DNA of 51,640 bases from Dysgonamonadaceae bacterium (GCA_031272205.1 JAISUH010000064.1:1-51640); one strand, 5' to 3'; shown: positions 1 to 9,293, counted from the first letter of the stretch. Translations and numbers: made by a program. The notes: generated by a model not told the origin, from the sequence alone.

Positions 1-941
1 AATTTTTAGGCTATAACGAAGATGAAATTGTAAAATATTTTCCGGAAGATTTGAAAGATACAGCCGAAAAATTTGGGATTTCCATTGAAAAATTGCTTGA
101 CAGAATGCGTTATTATTACAACGGTTTCTGTTTCGATGGTATTCATAAACTTTACAATCCATTCTCCACTATCAACTTCCTTAAAACCAAGAATTTTGAT
201 AATTTCTGGATGGAATCAGGCACTACCAAATTAATTTACGATTACTTGAAAAACCACAAACTGAGCGTAGAGCAGTTTCATAATATTCGGGTTTCGCGCG
301 ATTTTGCACGCAGTCCGGGCGATATGGATTCGACGCCGCCGGAAGGTTTTCTCTATCAGGGCGGTTATTTGACCGTCAGCCGCGCCGAAGGCGAGTTTTT
401 TGCGCTCGATTATCCGAATACAGAGGTTCTTAACTCGATGTCGCGACTGGTGTCGGAAATTGTTTGCAAAAATAACGACAATGAATTTACTGGCTGCCGC
501 AGCGCATTGTTTTTCTCGTTGGAAACAAAAAACAAGGAGACGCTAATGTCAACTTTCAACCACCTTTTGGCAAGTATTCCTTACGACGATTTTCGAAAAG
601 GCGCTGAAAATAATATCATGGACAATCGCTACACTTTTTCTTTGCACGAATGGCACTATCGCTCAATGATTTTAGCCTTTGTGCGCGGCTGCGGAGTGGC
701 GGCGGTTGCCGAAATGCACACCAATCTGGGGCGTGCCGACTTAGTGCTTGACTTTCTTGGCAATGTTTGGGTAATAGAAGTTAAAGTGGCTTACAAACCG
801 GAAGACGTGCCTGCAAAACTTGCCGAAGCAAAGGCGCAAATCATTGACGGAAATTACACAGCGCCTTATCCCAACGCCACCGCCATTGCAATGGTGATTG
901 ACGACACAAAACGGGAAATCACGGAAAGCGAGTTTGTGTAA
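1..941 (+). CDS. AAA-ATPase-like / PD-(D/E)XK nuclease-superfamily protein, 5' truncated
   Basis: The reading frame is open from the first bases of the window (codons from position 3) to TAA at 941, so the true start lies upstream. The visible part matches the C-terminal half of the Bacteroidota protein type that joins an AAA-ATPase-like domain to a C-terminal PDDEXK_9 domain. The YYYNGF segment near position 110 and the FLYQGGYLT segment near position 350 are typical landmarks. Near the end, GRADLVL followed about ten residues later by VIEVKV gives the D-(x)n-E-x-K core of the PD-(D/E)XK fold. Such proteins often occur in many copies per genome; their function is unproven and nuclease activity is inferred only from the fold. 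The ATP-binding part is outside the window. Confidence 0.8.
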   Translation, partial: FLGYNEDEIVKYFPEDLKDTAEKFGISIEKLLDRMRYYYNGFCFDGIHKLYNPFSTINFLKTKNFDNFWMESGTTKLIYDYLKNHKLSVEQFHNIRVSRDFARSPGDMDSTPPEGFLYQGGYLTVSRAEGEFFALDYPNTEVLNSMSRLVSEIVCKNNDNEFTGCRSALFFSLETKNKETLMSTFNHLLASIPYDDFRKGAENNIMDNRYTFSLHEWHYRSMILAFVRGCGVAAVAEMHTNLGRADLVLDFLGNVWVIEVKVAYKPEDVPAKLAEAKAQIIDGNYTAPYPNATAIAMVIDDTKREITESEFV

Positions 942-1021
942 ATTAAGAACCAAGAAGAAAATACGTTTTCTATTTTCATATATTTAAAGAAAACCGCACT
1001 TCTTGCGACTAAAAAACCGAC

Positions 1022-1519
1022 ATGACAAAAATTGGACTGCTATCCGACACGCACGACTATTGGGACGACCGTTTTGCCCAATATTTCGCCGATTGCGATG
1101 AAATATGGCACGCCGGCGATATCGGCTCGCTCAGTTTGGCACAGCGTTTTGAGGCTTCAGGGAAGCCTTTCAGGGCGGTATCGGGAAACGTGGATGACTA
1201 CAAAACACACCTCACCTATTCCGAGAAATTGCGTTTTAGCCTCGAAAACGTGGATGTACTGATGACACACATCGGCGGTTATCCCGGAAAATACGATTTT
1301 AAAATCAGGCAGGAATTGTTTTCGAAGCCTCCCAAACTGTTTGTATGCGGACACTCGCACATCTTGCGCGTGATGTTCGATAAATCGCTGCAATGCCTTT
1401 GCATGAATCCCGGTGCGGCAGGAAAATACGGGTTTCACAAAGTACGCACACTGTTGCGTTTCGTCCTCGACGACGGCAATATCCGCGATTTGGAAGTGAT
1501 TGAGCTGGGAGAGAGGTAA
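1022..1519 (+). CDS. YfcE/MJ0936-family metallophosphoesterase
   Basis: This is a 165-residue single-domain calcineurin-like phosphoesterase with no signal peptide, so probably cytoplasmic. The metal-binding motifs are in order: LLSDTHD near residue 6, HAGDIGS near 31, GNVDD near 56, MTHIGG near 81 and CGHSHI near 109. Length and motif order fit the small YfcE-type phosphodiesterases, which hydrolyse model phosphodiesters and whose physiological substrate is mostly unknown. The ATG at 1022 sits immediately before the first beta strand, so no longer start is needed. It ends 8 bases before the convergent cyclophilin gene, leaving almost no room for a terminator. It stands alone on this strand and I see no link to the phosphodiesterases of the glp cluster far downstream. 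Confidence 0.9.
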   Translation: MTKIGLLSDTHDYWDDRFAQYFADCDEIWHAGDIGSLSLAQRFEASGKPFRAVSGNVDDYKTHLTYSEKLRFSLENVDVLMTHIGGYPGKYDFKIRQELFSKPPKLFVCGHSHILRVMFDKSLQCLCMNPGAAGKYGFHKVRTLLRFVLDDGNIRDLEVIELGER

Positions 1520-1527
1520 AAAGGATG

Positions 1528-2364
1528 CTATTTCTTTATCACTTTCGCTGAAATAATCCGCACGTCTTTTTCCGGCCGATCTTTCCCGTCGGTTTTCACT
1601 TCGGAGATTTTGCCAACCACGTCCAAACCCTCCACAACCTCGCCAAACACCGTATATTCGTTATCGAGGTGAGGCGTTCCGCCAACGCTGGTATAGTCGC
1701 GACGCTGTGCGTCGGTAAATTGATAGATGCGCGTGCTGTCTAATTCGCGATGCACTTCGGCAAGGAGGCTGTCGCCCATCTCGTTCAGTTTCTGTTGATT
1801 GCCTTCGAGCCTGAGCCGATTGATTTCATCTTGCAGGGCGGCAACTTTCAGGGTGAACAGTTTTTCTTCTTCGCGGGCGTATTTTTTCTTTTCTTCGGCT
1901 TCCAAGCCCTCATCGGAGAATTTTTTGCCCCACACGATATAGAAATGACAACCCGACGATTCTCTTTCGGGATTCACATCGTTGCCATCGCGGGCAGCAG
2001 CCAGCACGCCACGTTTGTGGTAATGCGCAGGATAAACAAATTCGGGAGGAATGGTGTAATCAACGTCGCCCTCGCCGACCGGATCGCCGGGTTTTGCATT
2101 TTTAGTTAAAGGATCGCCCGCCTGAATCATGAAATTTTTTATCACGCGGTGGAAAAGTACGCCGTTGTAGAAACCCTTGTTCACCAGTTTGATGAAGTTG
2201 TCGCGATGAGCGGGAGTATCGTTGTAAAGTTTAACGACAATATTGCCGTAATTGGTTTTGAGACGTACCCGATACTCGCTGTTGTCCTCCGACGGCTTGT
2301 TTGCACAAGAACCAACCGTCGTGGACAACAGCAGCATCAAGGTTAATTGTAGCGCTTTTTTCAT
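1528..2364 (-). CDS. Lipoprotein cyclophilin-type peptidyl-prolyl cis-trans isomerase
   Basis: The predicted 278-residue protein begins at the ATG at 2364 with MKKALQL, a hydrophobic stretch and a lipobox ending in VGSC, so it is a lipid-anchored envelope protein. The cyclophilin core is visible as FHRVIKNFMIQAGDP, then SSGCHFYIVWG and the C-terminal EYTVFGEVVEGLDVV. It should catalyse proline isomerisation during envelope protein folding. Between the FYIVWG strand and the HLDNEYTVFG strand there is an insertion of roughly 80 residues rich in Glu, Lys, Leu and Arg that looks helical and is longer than in minimal cyclophilins. An upstream in-frame TTG at 2400 is rejected because it lies inside the -7 promoter box at 2398-2405. 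It is convergent with the YfcE-like gene. Confidence 0.9.
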   Translation of the reverse strand: MKKALQLTLMLLLSTTVGSCANKPSEDNSEYRVRLKTNYGNIVVKLYNDTPAHRDNFIKLVNKGFYNGVLFHRVIKNFMIQAGDPLTKNAKPGDPVGEGDVDYTIPPEFVYPAHYHKRGVLAAARDGNDVNPERESSGCHFYIVWGKKFSDEGLEAEEKKKYAREEEKLFTLKVAALQDEINRLRLEGNQQKLNEMGDSLLAEVHRELDSTRIYQFTDAQRRDYTSVGGTPHLDNEYTVFGEVVEGLDVVGKISEVKTDGKDRPEKDVRIISAKVIKK

Positions 2365-2420
2365 TCGAAATGGATTTTTATTATACCGATCATAACCCAA
2401 AGGTATATTAAAAAAGCGCT
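2351..2420. repeat. 11-bp inverted repeat flanking the cyclophilin promoter and start
   Basis: AGCGCTTTTTT at 2351-2361 is the exact reverse complement of AAAAAAGCGCT at 2410-2420. The left copy overlaps codons 2-5 of the cyclophilin gene. The right copy lies upstream of its -7 box, so the two copies would not both be in the transcript made from that promoter. This may be a coincidence of the common MKKAL-type start sequence or a protein-binding site. Confidence 0.4.
2398..2405 (-). promoter_or_regulatory. -7 box (TACCTTTG) for the cyclophilin gene
   Basis: CAAAGGTA on the plus strand reads TACCTTTG on the minus strand, an exact match to the Bacteroidota -7 consensus TAnnTTTG. It lies 34 bases upstream of the chosen ATG. 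No clear -33 TTTG was found. The box decides the start codon, since the longer frame would begin inside it. Confidence 0.5.
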
Positions 2421-2441
2421 TGTTGATAGTATTTCATTGAC

Positions 2442-3461
2442 TTATTTAACCAGATTGTTAATAAGATCTATAAGCGCACTGACGTTAGCCGTTTTCAGTT
2501 CGCTCTGCTCAAATACGATATAGGTATCTTTTTGCACCTCATAATTCGGTTTAAACGCATAAATGACCTTTTCTGATGCTTCGTCATAGGAAATGAAGAT
2601 GATATGCAATTTAAATCCGATCGGTGCGATTCCGTAATGTTCTGTGAAATAGGGAGAACCTTCTCCTTCATTAACATAAACGTCGAAGAGAGCCAGCATA
2701 TTGGGCATACCGAAATAACCCGCATATACGGCGCAATTCTTTTCGTTGAATCCGGTTGGAACTTTTACGCGAAGCTCCGTTTTTTCGCCGGGCAGCGACG
2801 ACAGCCAGTCGATGTTTGTCCAACCGAAAGGAAACCAGCAATAGTAGGTATTGTTTACGCTTGTGCCCTGACGGCCGCCTTCAATGCCTCCTTCTTTACC
2901 ACCTATTTCCCAGACCGTATCATCGTCATCTTCCTGCGTAAACAGGCTCATGTATTCGCCTGCGCTCGAATCCAATTCGGCATCGGTCAGGTCTGCCGGT
3001 ACTTCCAACTGAACGTCATAGTAACCCGAACAACCTTTTAGTTTTTCGTTGCCCTGCTTCGCATCAATGAAAAACTCGCCGCCTGTTACCAAGGGACCCA
3101 CGGTTCCGCTATAATCTCTGCCGAGAAGGGGTTTGTTGGCAATAACCATCGAGCCCACGTCGAAAAGTTCGGTATAAGTCAAATCCACATCTCCCGTAAC
3201 CGTTGTGCCATCACTTTTTTGCAAACAATTGGCGGGAATGGTCAGTTTCACTCCTTTGTCGGAAGTGTAGTTAAGTCCTTCTTCAGCCTTAAATGTTCTG
3301 GTCTTTGTAATAGAGGCCAAAAAATTGCTGCGTAATCCTTTAAATGCACTCTCCGAAGGGGGAGTCAAGGTTGATTGTGCTTCGGTTTTTCCGTCGTCTG
3401 TACATGAATACCAGAATGTGCACACACCAAGTACTGCAAGTGTAAAAAATAATTTTTTCAT
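2442..3461 (-). CDS. Exported lipoprotein of unknown function, possibly with a ZU5-like region
   Basis: The protein has 339 residues from the ATG at 3461. It starts MKKLFFTLAVLG and has a cysteine after WYS that suits lipid anchoring, followed by a Thr/Ser/Pro-rich linker. An upstream in-frame start at 3509 would put extra polar residues before the signal peptide and is rejected. The segment around residues 65-115 (GVKLTIPANCL and then GDVDLTYTELFD) resembles the beta-rich ZU5-like domains of Bacteroidota surface proteins, but I cannot confirm this by eye. A cluster of Asp residues (EDDDDT) lies near the middle. It starts 50 bases after the serpin stop on the same strand, so the two are probably co-transcribed. 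I do not recognise a specific function. Confidence 0.75.
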   Translation of the reverse strand: MKKLFFTLAVLGVCTFWYSCTDDGKTEAQSTLTPPSESAFKGLRSNFLASITKTRTFKAEEGLNYTSDKGVKLTIPANCLQKSDGTTVTGDVDLTYTELFDVGSMVIANKPLLGRDYSGTVGPLVTGGEFFIDAKQGNEKLKGCSGYYDVQLEVPADLTDAELDSSAGEYMSLFTQEDDDDTVWEIGGKEGGIEGGRQGTSVNNTYYCWFPFGWTNIDWLSSLPGEKTELRVKVPTGFNEKNCAVYAGYFGMPNMLALFDVYVNEGEGSPYFTEHYGIAPIGFKLHIIFISYDEASEKVIYAFKPNYEVQKDTYIVFEQSELKTANVSALIDLINNLVK

Positions 3462-3511
3462 AACTGTGTAATTTTTAATTAATAAATAAATAAGAAAAGG
3501 TTCTTTCATTT

Positions 3512-4744
3512 CTAAAAGCTCTTTACTACACCCATAAACAGGATGACTCCGGTAGAATTTTCCTGAATGACGTAAATAAATGGTTTATCGGCTTTAAACA
3601 CCATTGCATCCGAGGGGGCGACCGAGGTTACTCCCGTTACCACGGTAACAGCCGCTGCCTCCGTACCTTCCTCATCGGTGTTGATATAGGTGAATTGATC
3701 GACGGATGAAATCATTGCCGGAATGTCTGATATCTTGGAGAAATCGGCATTTTGGGTAAAGATGATTTCCATCCCCATATCTTTCAATATTTGGTTCAGG
3801 TTTTTGTTGTATTCTGTTTTGAATTTGGGAAGGAACAGATCCACTTTTGTTTTGTACATGCTCGATTGCAGGGTTTCCCAATAGTTGTCGCCCTGTGTTG
3901 CGGCAATCACGTCCTGCAATTTCTTTCCTTCTTGCGGGAGCAACACGATCATGCTGAAGGCCTCGTTTCCATACGGCAACTGAACGGCTTGCAGTGTTTC
4001 GTTTTCGCCATAGTTGAAGTACTCGGTTTGTTTCATCATATCCACGTCCTTCGATGTGCCGTTTTCGGATGTGAAAGGCATTTTCGACGTATTTTTTTTA
4101 TCGAACTGCGATGTCCAGATGCCTTTAAAATAGATGGCATTCAGCAGATATATCAAATCGTTAGAGTTTGTTTTATTCAGAACTTCGTCAATCAGTCCCT
4201 CGGTGTTGTCCGAAGCCCATTGGTTAATTTGGCCTACCGTTTTCGAATCGCTAAAATCCACTGATTCGGCGGTGGCGCTGTAATAAGATTTGTTTACCGA
4301 AAGATAATCGGATTTGATGGCAATATTTTTGTTTGTCCAAATGGAATTGGCAATGGCTATCTTGGTTGAAGGGTCGGTTTTCAACAAAGCATCCCTCAAT
4401 TTTTTGAAGTATTCATTGGCTTCTTCAGCGCTAAAATCACCCAGTCCCAGAGCCTGTTTCATGGCCGTTTGGGTTGCTCCGGCCGCGCCGTTCCAAGTCA
4501 TAGACAAGGCCATACTCAGGCTGAAAGGCGAAACCATAAAGTTTTTATCTTCATCGGCAAAAATCTTGGAAAAGAAATCGAAGGCGAAATTCTTATCGGA
4601 TTGTAAAATCCGTGTTTGTGTACTGTTCAATTCAATATCTATGGGATCGGTCAGCACGATTGAATTTGAATTGTCCGATTTTTCACAGGAAGAGAAAAAG
4701 ACAAGCAAAGCAAGAATCGAAGCTGTTTTCACGAGAGTTTTCAT
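3512..4744 (-). CDS. Serpin-family serine/cysteine protease inhibitor lipoprotein
   Basis: This 410-residue protein starts MKTLVKTAS with a signal sequence ending FFSSC, so it should be lipid-anchored and exposed. The serpin fold is recognisable along its length: NFMVSPFSLSMALSM near residue 70, then LLNAIYFKG, and the C-terminal FKADKPFIYVI and ILFMGVV strands. The hinge of the reactive-centre loop is intact (DEEGTEAAAVT, about residues 357-367). Small residues in the hinge are what inhibitory serpins need for loop insertion, so it is predicted to be inhibitory rather than a non-inhibitory relative. Counting from the hinge glycine as P15 puts P1 near a Ser in GVTSVA, but the loop is about three residues longer after that point than in antitrypsin, so the scissile bond is uncertain. 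It heads a two-gene unit with the unknown lipoprotein downstream. Confidence 0.95.
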   Translation of the reverse strand: MKTLVKTASILALLVFFSSCEKSDNSNSIVLTDPIDIELNSTQTRILQSDKNFAFDFFSKIFADEDKNFMVSPFSLSMALSMTWNGAAGATQTAMKQALGLGDFSAEEANEYFKKLRDALLKTDPSTKIAIANSIWTNKNIAIKSDYLSVNKSYYSATAESVDFSDSKTVGQINQWASDNTEGLIDEVLNKTNSNDLIYLLNAIYFKGIWTSQFDKKNTSKMPFTSENGTSKDVDMMKQTEYFNYGENETLQAVQLPYGNEAFSMIVLLPQEGKKLQDVIAATQGDNYWETLQSSMYKTKVDLFLPKFKTEYNKNLNQILKDMGMEIIFTQNADFSKISDIPAMISSVDQFTYINTDEEGTEAAAVTVVTGVTSVAPSDAMVFKADKPFIYVIQENSTGVILFMGVVKSF

Positions 4745-4837
4745 ATTATAGTTGGTTTTTTATTGTAAATAATTCCCCTTTTTACGTGGTTTTGTCCTTA
4801 ATTTTAAAAAATAGATGCAGTTTTAACGAAAACGTTG

Positions 4838-4875
4838 CACGCCCGATGGTTAAAAAACATTAACCATCGGGCGTG
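4838..4875 (-). terminator. Strong 16-bp hairpin downstream of glgP
   Basis: CACGCCCGATGGTTAA (4838-4853) and its exact reverse complement (4860-4875) enclose a 6-base loop. It lies 49 bases past the glgP stop and before the serpin on the same strand, so it most likely ends the phosphorylase transcript. The T-run that follows on the minus strand is short (TTTTCG about six bases later), so termination may not be purely intrinsic. Confidence 0.7.
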
Positions 4876-4924
4876 AAAACGATATGTTTTTTCTGTCTTT
4901 CGGGCAGAAAACGATTGCAAAAAT

Positions 4925-7492
4925 TTATCCGATCCAGCGCAGGTATGCGAAATCCATGCGGTGTGGCAGGTCGGCATTTTTGGGGAATACGCGCAAGCCG
5001 TACTGGTGCGTGCCCGGATCGTTGAGGGCTTTGTGTGTTTCGAAATAGAGCATCGAACCTTCCTGTTTTACCAGATCAAATTGGTAAGATTCGAGAAATT
5101 CGGGGCGGTTTGTCGTCTGGTTGAAATCAACCACTACACATTCGACGCCCAAATCGCAAGCCAAATCTTTCTTGTCGATAATCACTCTTCCGTAAACCAT
5201 ACTTGCCTGATTTTTAAGTTTCACTTTCTGGTTGGGGTTAAATTCGAGTTTCACCACTTCAAACGAATCCCATTTCGAAGCCGTATCTTCTTTCCATGCT
5301 GTAATTTCTTTTGCTTTCGCAAAATTGTTTTCTTTCAGCAATTTGGAACGGGTCGCGAGTTTCACATAGAAACGGTCGAAATAATCGTCCATCATGCGTT
5401 TCGTGGTGAAGTGCGGGGCAATTTCGCCGATGGATTTTTTGATGTATTGAATCCATTCGCTCGAATAACCGTTGCTGTTGGTGGCGTAATAAAGCGGAAT
5501 GATTTCATTTTCCAGCAACGAATAGATGAACGAAGCGTCCAACTCGTCCTGAAACATCTGGTTTTCGTAAGTTTTTTCGGCCGTCAGCGCCCATCCGGCT
5601 TTCTCCTTGTAGCCTTCGTACCACCATCCGTCGAGGACGGATAGGTTCAGCACGCCGTTCATCTCGGCTTTCTCGCCCGATGTTCCCGACGCCTCCTGCA
5701 AACGGGTCGGAGTGTTCAGCCAGATGTCCACGCCCGAAACCAAACGTTTGGCTAAGCGCATGTCGTAATTTTCGAGGAAGATGATTTTCCCCAGAAATTC
5801 GGGACGGCGCGAGATCTCGACAATTTGTTTGATGAGTCCCTGACCTCCTCCGTCGGCAGGGTGCGCTTTCCCGGCAAAAATAAACTGTACCGGGTGTTTG
5901 GGGTTGTTTACGATTTTGGCCAAACGATCGAGGTCGGTAAACAACAGGTGTGCACGTTTATAGGTGGCAAAACGGCGGGAGAACCCGATGAGCAGCGCGT
6001 TGGGGTTCAACTCTTCCAATACCGTTACGATGCGCGACGGATCGGCCTGATTTTTCAGCCAGCCGTCTTTAAATTCGTTGCGGATGTAATCCACCAATTT
6101 GTTTTTGAGGTGCATGCGCAAGGTCCAAAGTTCGTCGTCGCTCACGTCGTAGATCTTGCTCCAGATGGCGGGATTCGACTCATCGGCGTAAAAACTCTTG
6201 TCGAAATGCTTCTCGTACAGACGTTTTACCGAGGATGTCGCCCATGTAGGCAGGTGAACGCCGTTGGTTACAAAACTCACGTGCAACTCTTCGGGGAAAT
6301 ATCCTTTCCAGACGGGCTGGAACATGTCCCGCGAAACTTTGCCGTGCAGTTCGCTCACGCCATTGGCTTCCTGTGCCGTATTTAAAGCGAATACGCTCAT
6401 GGAGAATTTCTCGTTTGTTCCGGGATTTTCGCGCCCCATATCCATAAACTGTTGCCAGAAAATTCCTATTTGCTGGACGAGCGGCCCCATGTATTTCCCG
6501 ATGAGGCTTTCTTCAAAATAATCGTGTCCTGCGGGAACCGGCGTGTGAACGGTATAGAGCGACGAGGCGCGAACGACTTCGAGAGCCTGATTGAAAGTCA
6601 GTTTGTCTTCGCGCACGTAATCGAGAAGGCGCTGTGCGTTGATGAGGGCGGCGTGCCCCTCATTCATGTGATAAACGTCTTTTTTAATGCCTAATTTCTT
6701 CAGCAGGTGAATACCGCCAACTCCAAGCAGGAACTCCTGTTTCATGCGGTTTTCCCAATCTCCTCCGTAAAGCTGGTGGGTAATGGTACGGTCGAACTCG
6801 CTGTTCAGGTTTATGTCCGTATCCATCAAAAAGAGGTTGATGCGGCCTATGGCCACCTTCCAAACATTCGAATAGATGATGCGGTCGTGGAAAGGCACTT
6901 CGAGAATTAATGGATTTCCTTCACCGTCCAATAATTGAGTAATGGGCAGGTTGCCGAAATTCTGCGCTTCGTAATTGGCAATCTGCTGTCCGTCAACCGA
7001 AAGGCTCTGCGTGAAATACCCGAAACGATAGAGGAAGCCGACGGCTGTCATGTTCACGCAACTGTCGCTGGCCTCTTTCAAATAATCTCCGGCCAAGATA
7101 CCCAAACCACCCGAATAGATTTTCAAGACGTGGGTCAAACCGTATTCCATACTGAAATAGGCTATGCTCGGACGTTTGGCATCCATCGGAGTATCCATAT
7201 ATTTGCGGAACGATGCGTAAACATCTTTTATCTGCTGCATCATTTCTTCGTTCCTAACAATCTCATCCGTACGTTCCGACGTAAGATTCTGCAATAAGAC
7301 AACGGGATTTTTTTCGCTTTTTTCCCATTCTTCAGCGTCGATAGCCTCGAATAAATCTTTGGCTTTTTCGTTCCAAACCCACCATAAATTGCGGGCTACT
7401 TCTTCCAACGGCTCCAATTCTTTCGGTAATACCGAATGGACATGAATTTCATGCCAGACCGGAGTATTCGAATAACTTGATCGGATTATCAT
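4925..7492 (-). CDS. glgP: Alpha-glucan phosphorylase, GT35 (GlgP/MalP type)
   Basis: This 855-residue cytoplasmic enzyme should release glucose-1-phosphate from glycogen or maltodextrin using phosphate and pyridoxal phosphate. The N-terminus ([13 protein letters not shown]) belongs to the bacterial alpha-glucan phosphorylase subfamily. The active-site region is clear: [20 protein letters not shown] followed by AEMNG and LDGWW. The lysine in SGEKAEMNG, residue 608, aligns with the PLP-binding lysine. The [21 protein letters not shown] segment near residue 115 is also conserved. It follows the GT3 glycogen synthase gene on the same strand with a 106-base gap, so synthesis and breakdown genes are paired. 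A TATCTTTG box in that gap suggests it also has its own promoter. A strong hairpin follows the gene. Confidence 0.95.
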   Translation of the reverse strand: MIIRSSYSNTPVWHEIHVHSVLPKELEPLEEVARNLWWVWNEKAKDLFEAIDAEEWEKSEKNPVVLLQNLTSERTDEIVRNEEMMQQIKDVYASFRKYMDTPMDAKRPSIAYFSMEYGLTHVLKIYSGGLGILAGDYLKEASDSCVNMTAVGFLYRFGYFTQSLSVDGQQIANYEAQNFGNLPITQLLDGEGNPLILEVPFHDRIIYSNVWKVAIGRINLFLMDTDINLNSEFDRTITHQLYGGDWENRMKQEFLLGVGGIHLLKKLGIKKDVYHMNEGHAALINAQRLLDYVREDKLTFNQALEVVRASSLYTVHTPVPAGHDYFEESLIGKYMGPLVQQIGIFWQQFMDMGRENPGTNEKFSMSVFALNTAQEANGVSELHGKVSRDMFQPVWKGYFPEELHVSFVTNGVHLPTWATSSVKRLYEKHFDKSFYADESNPAIWSKIYDVSDDELWTLRMHLKNKLVDYIRNEFKDGWLKNQADPSRIVTVLEELNPNALLIGFSRRFATYKRAHLLFTDLDRLAKIVNNPKHPVQFIFAGKAHPADGGGQGLIKQIVEISRRPEFLGKIIFLENYDMRLAKRLVSGVDIWLNTPTRLQEASGTSGEKAEMNGVLNLSVLDGWWYEGYKEKAGWALTAEKTYENQMFQDELDASFIYSLLENEIIPLYYATNSNGYSSEWIQYIKKSIGEIAPHFTTKRMMDDYFDRFYVKLATRSKLLKENNFAKAKEITAWKEDTASKWDSFEVVKLEFNPNQKVKLKNQASMVYGRVIIDKKDLACDLGVECVVVDFNQTTNRPEFLESYQFDLVKQEGSMLYFETHKALNDPGTHQYGLRVFPKNADLPHRMDFAYLRWIG

Positions 7493-7584
7493 TTTTTACT
7501 ATAAATTAAATTGTGTTTTAAATATCAATACATTAACCGAAATATTCGCAAAAGCCGACACCCATAGACGGCTCCAATTCTCTG

Positions 7585-7592
7585 CAAAGATA
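7585..7592 (-). promoter_or_regulatory. -7 box (TATCTTTG) for glgP
   Basis: CAAAGATA on the plus strand is an exact TAnnTTTG box for a minus-strand promoter 93 bases upstream of the glgP ATG and just after the stop of the upstream synthase gene. No convincing -33 TTTG is present at 19-22 bases. It would allow glgP to be made independently of the synthase. Confidence 0.5.
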
Positions 7593-7598
7593 CAAATT

Positions 7599-9293
7599 TT
7601 ATTCACTTCGAAGCTTATAGGGCTTTGATAATCTGACAAAAGAATTATACAAAGCTTTGCTGTACGCATCTTGATAATAGCGTATAAAATGTTTCCAGTC
7701 GCATTTGTCGGACAGTTTTAACGCGCAATCGCGCAACAGCGTGATTTGTTCCACGCTTTTCAAAGAGAAGTCGTAAATCAGCGACGCGATTTCTTGAGCC
7801 ACTTCATATTGATTGGCATCGTCGCGGTAAATCACTTCGAAGCCGTCGCTCAGACCTTTTTTCCGGATTTTATTGGCCCACAATCCAAATCCGGCTAACG
7901 TGGTGGTTACGGTGGGCACCGAGAAAGCGACGCTCTCGTGAGGCGTATAGCCCCATGGCTCGTAGTACGACGGAAATACCGTCAAATCCATCCCAATGAG
8001 CATTTCGTAATAGTCCATATTGAAGATGCCGTCGTCGCCATTGAGGTAGGAAGGTACGAAAATCACTTTCACGTGTTCTTTTTTCGAATTGCTGAAGCCG
8101 AGGTAGCCGAGCTGGTTGAGGATGGGGTCGTGTGTCGGGTCGTGGAGCGTGTGCGTGGTGAACGGATTTCCCGACAATGCTGCTCCGTTTCTTTTTTTCA
8201 AAGCGCCGTTTTTCTGTTCCTCCTGCAAATCGGTACGCGGCCCGTCGATCCACGCGGGTACCATGATGAAAGCAACGATATCTTTCGTTATCTGAGGGGT
8301 TTTCCGCACCTGATTCATGGCTTCGATGAACACGTCTATCCCCTTGTTTTTATATTCGTAGCGACCGCTGATAGCGACAAACAGGGCGTCTTTATGGATG
8401 GAATGTCCCGTAACAAGTTCGGCTACCCGCAAAAGGTTTTGCCGCGCTTTCTTCCTCAGTTCCTTATGCGCTTCCCCTTTGGGGATGAAGTCTTTCTCAA
8501 ACCCGTTGGGCGTTACTTCGGGATGGCGATGGAAAAACTGTGTACATTCCTGCGCTGTGATGTCGCTCACGGTGGTGAAGCAATCTGCATTTTGCGCGGC
8601 AAGCTTCTCTACGGAATGTTTGGCTACAATATTCAACTGTCGGGACATCTGATCGCCGTTGTAGGTTTTCAGGTTGTCGTACAGCGGAAGGTTATTCCCT
8701 GCAATAGACCGGCCTGCGGTGGTGGCGTGGGTGGTGAATACGGTCGCCATTTTCGGTACATTTTTCTTTATGTACAACACCCCCATGCCCAGCATCCATT
8801 CGTTGAAATGAGCAATGACGTTTTTGGTTTCCAAATGATGATAACGGTAAAAACTCTCCATCACCACTCCGGTTGCATAAGCAAACATGCAAGACTCGTC
8901 GTAATCACCGTAAGCCGAAAGCGAATCCACCCCGAAATCGACCCACATTTGTGCATAGACATCGTTTTTTTGCGGGTAAAACCGGTCGAACTTTATTAAA
9001 AAGACGATGGGTTTGCCGGGAATCTTCCATCGCCCAACGCGGATATGGAGGTTCTGATTGATCCTCGCATGGTCTTTCCATTGGGCGTAAAGTTTTTTAT
9101 CCTCCTCAAACCAAGGACTTTCTTCTTTTGTCCAGACATCGGGGCCGATGAAAAACACACAGTCGTTATATAATTTTTGGAGCGAATTGGCTTTGGATGA
9201 TAATACGGTGTATATCCCACCGACTTTATTGCAAACTTCCCAGCTGGTTTCAAAAATATAATCAGGCTCTATAAAATTGTCTTTAGTGTGCAT
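7599..9293 (-). CDS. Glycogen synthase, GT3 (eukaryotic GYS-like) family
   Basis: The 564-residue protein has the GT3 landmarks. WEVCNKVGGIYTV near residue 20 is the nucleotide-sugar-binding loop, and FTTHATTAGR and VAKHSVEKLAA lie mid-protein. The C-terminal Glu-x7-Glu motif of retaining GT-B enzymes is in SYYEPWGYTPHE near residues 440-455. GT3 is the family of yeast and animal glycogen synthase and is also found in Bacteroidota, in place of or beside the usual GT5 GlgA. It should elongate alpha-1,4-glucan from a nucleotide-glucose donor; the donor (UDP- or ADP-glucose) cannot be told by eye. No signal peptide is present. Its promoter box at 9316-9323 faces away from the thiamine riboswitch region. 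Confidence 0.92.
   Translation of the reverse strand: MHTKDNFIEPDYIFETSWEVCNKVGGIYTVLSSKANSLQKLYNDCVFFIGPDVWTKEESPWFEEDKKLYAQWKDHARINQNLHIRVGRWKIPGKPIVFLIKFDRFYPQKNDVYAQMWVDFGVDSLSAYGDYDESCMFAYATGVVMESFYRYHHLETKNVIAHFNEWMLGMGVLYIKKNVPKMATVFTTHATTAGRSIAGNNLPLYDNLKTYNGDQMSRQLNIVAKHSVEKLAAQNADCFTTVSDITAQECTQFFHRHPEVTPNGFEKDFIPKGEAHKELRKKARQNLLRVAELVTGHSIHKDALFVAISGRYEYKNKGIDVFIEAMNQVRKTPQITKDIVAFIMVPAWIDGPRTDLQEEQKNGALKKRNGAALSGNPFTTHTLHDPTHDPILNQLGYLGFSNSKKEHVKVIFVPSYLNGDDGIFNMDYYEMLIGMDLTVFPSYYEPWGYTPHESVAFSVPTVTTTLAGFGLWANKIRKKGLSDGFEVIYRDDANQYEVAQEIASLIYDFSLKSVEQITLLRDCALKLSDKCDWKHFIRYYQDAYSKALYNSFVRLSKPYKLRSE

Noticed and set aside
1-941. Restriction-modification or phage defence gene
   Set aside because: The PD-(D/E)XK fold could suggest defence, but no methylase or defence partner is visible and the family is a common multi-copy one of unknown role.
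7938-8999. Long plus-strand open frame opposite the GT3 synthase
   Set aside because: The translated product has no family features and lies wholly within a well-supported gene on the other strand.
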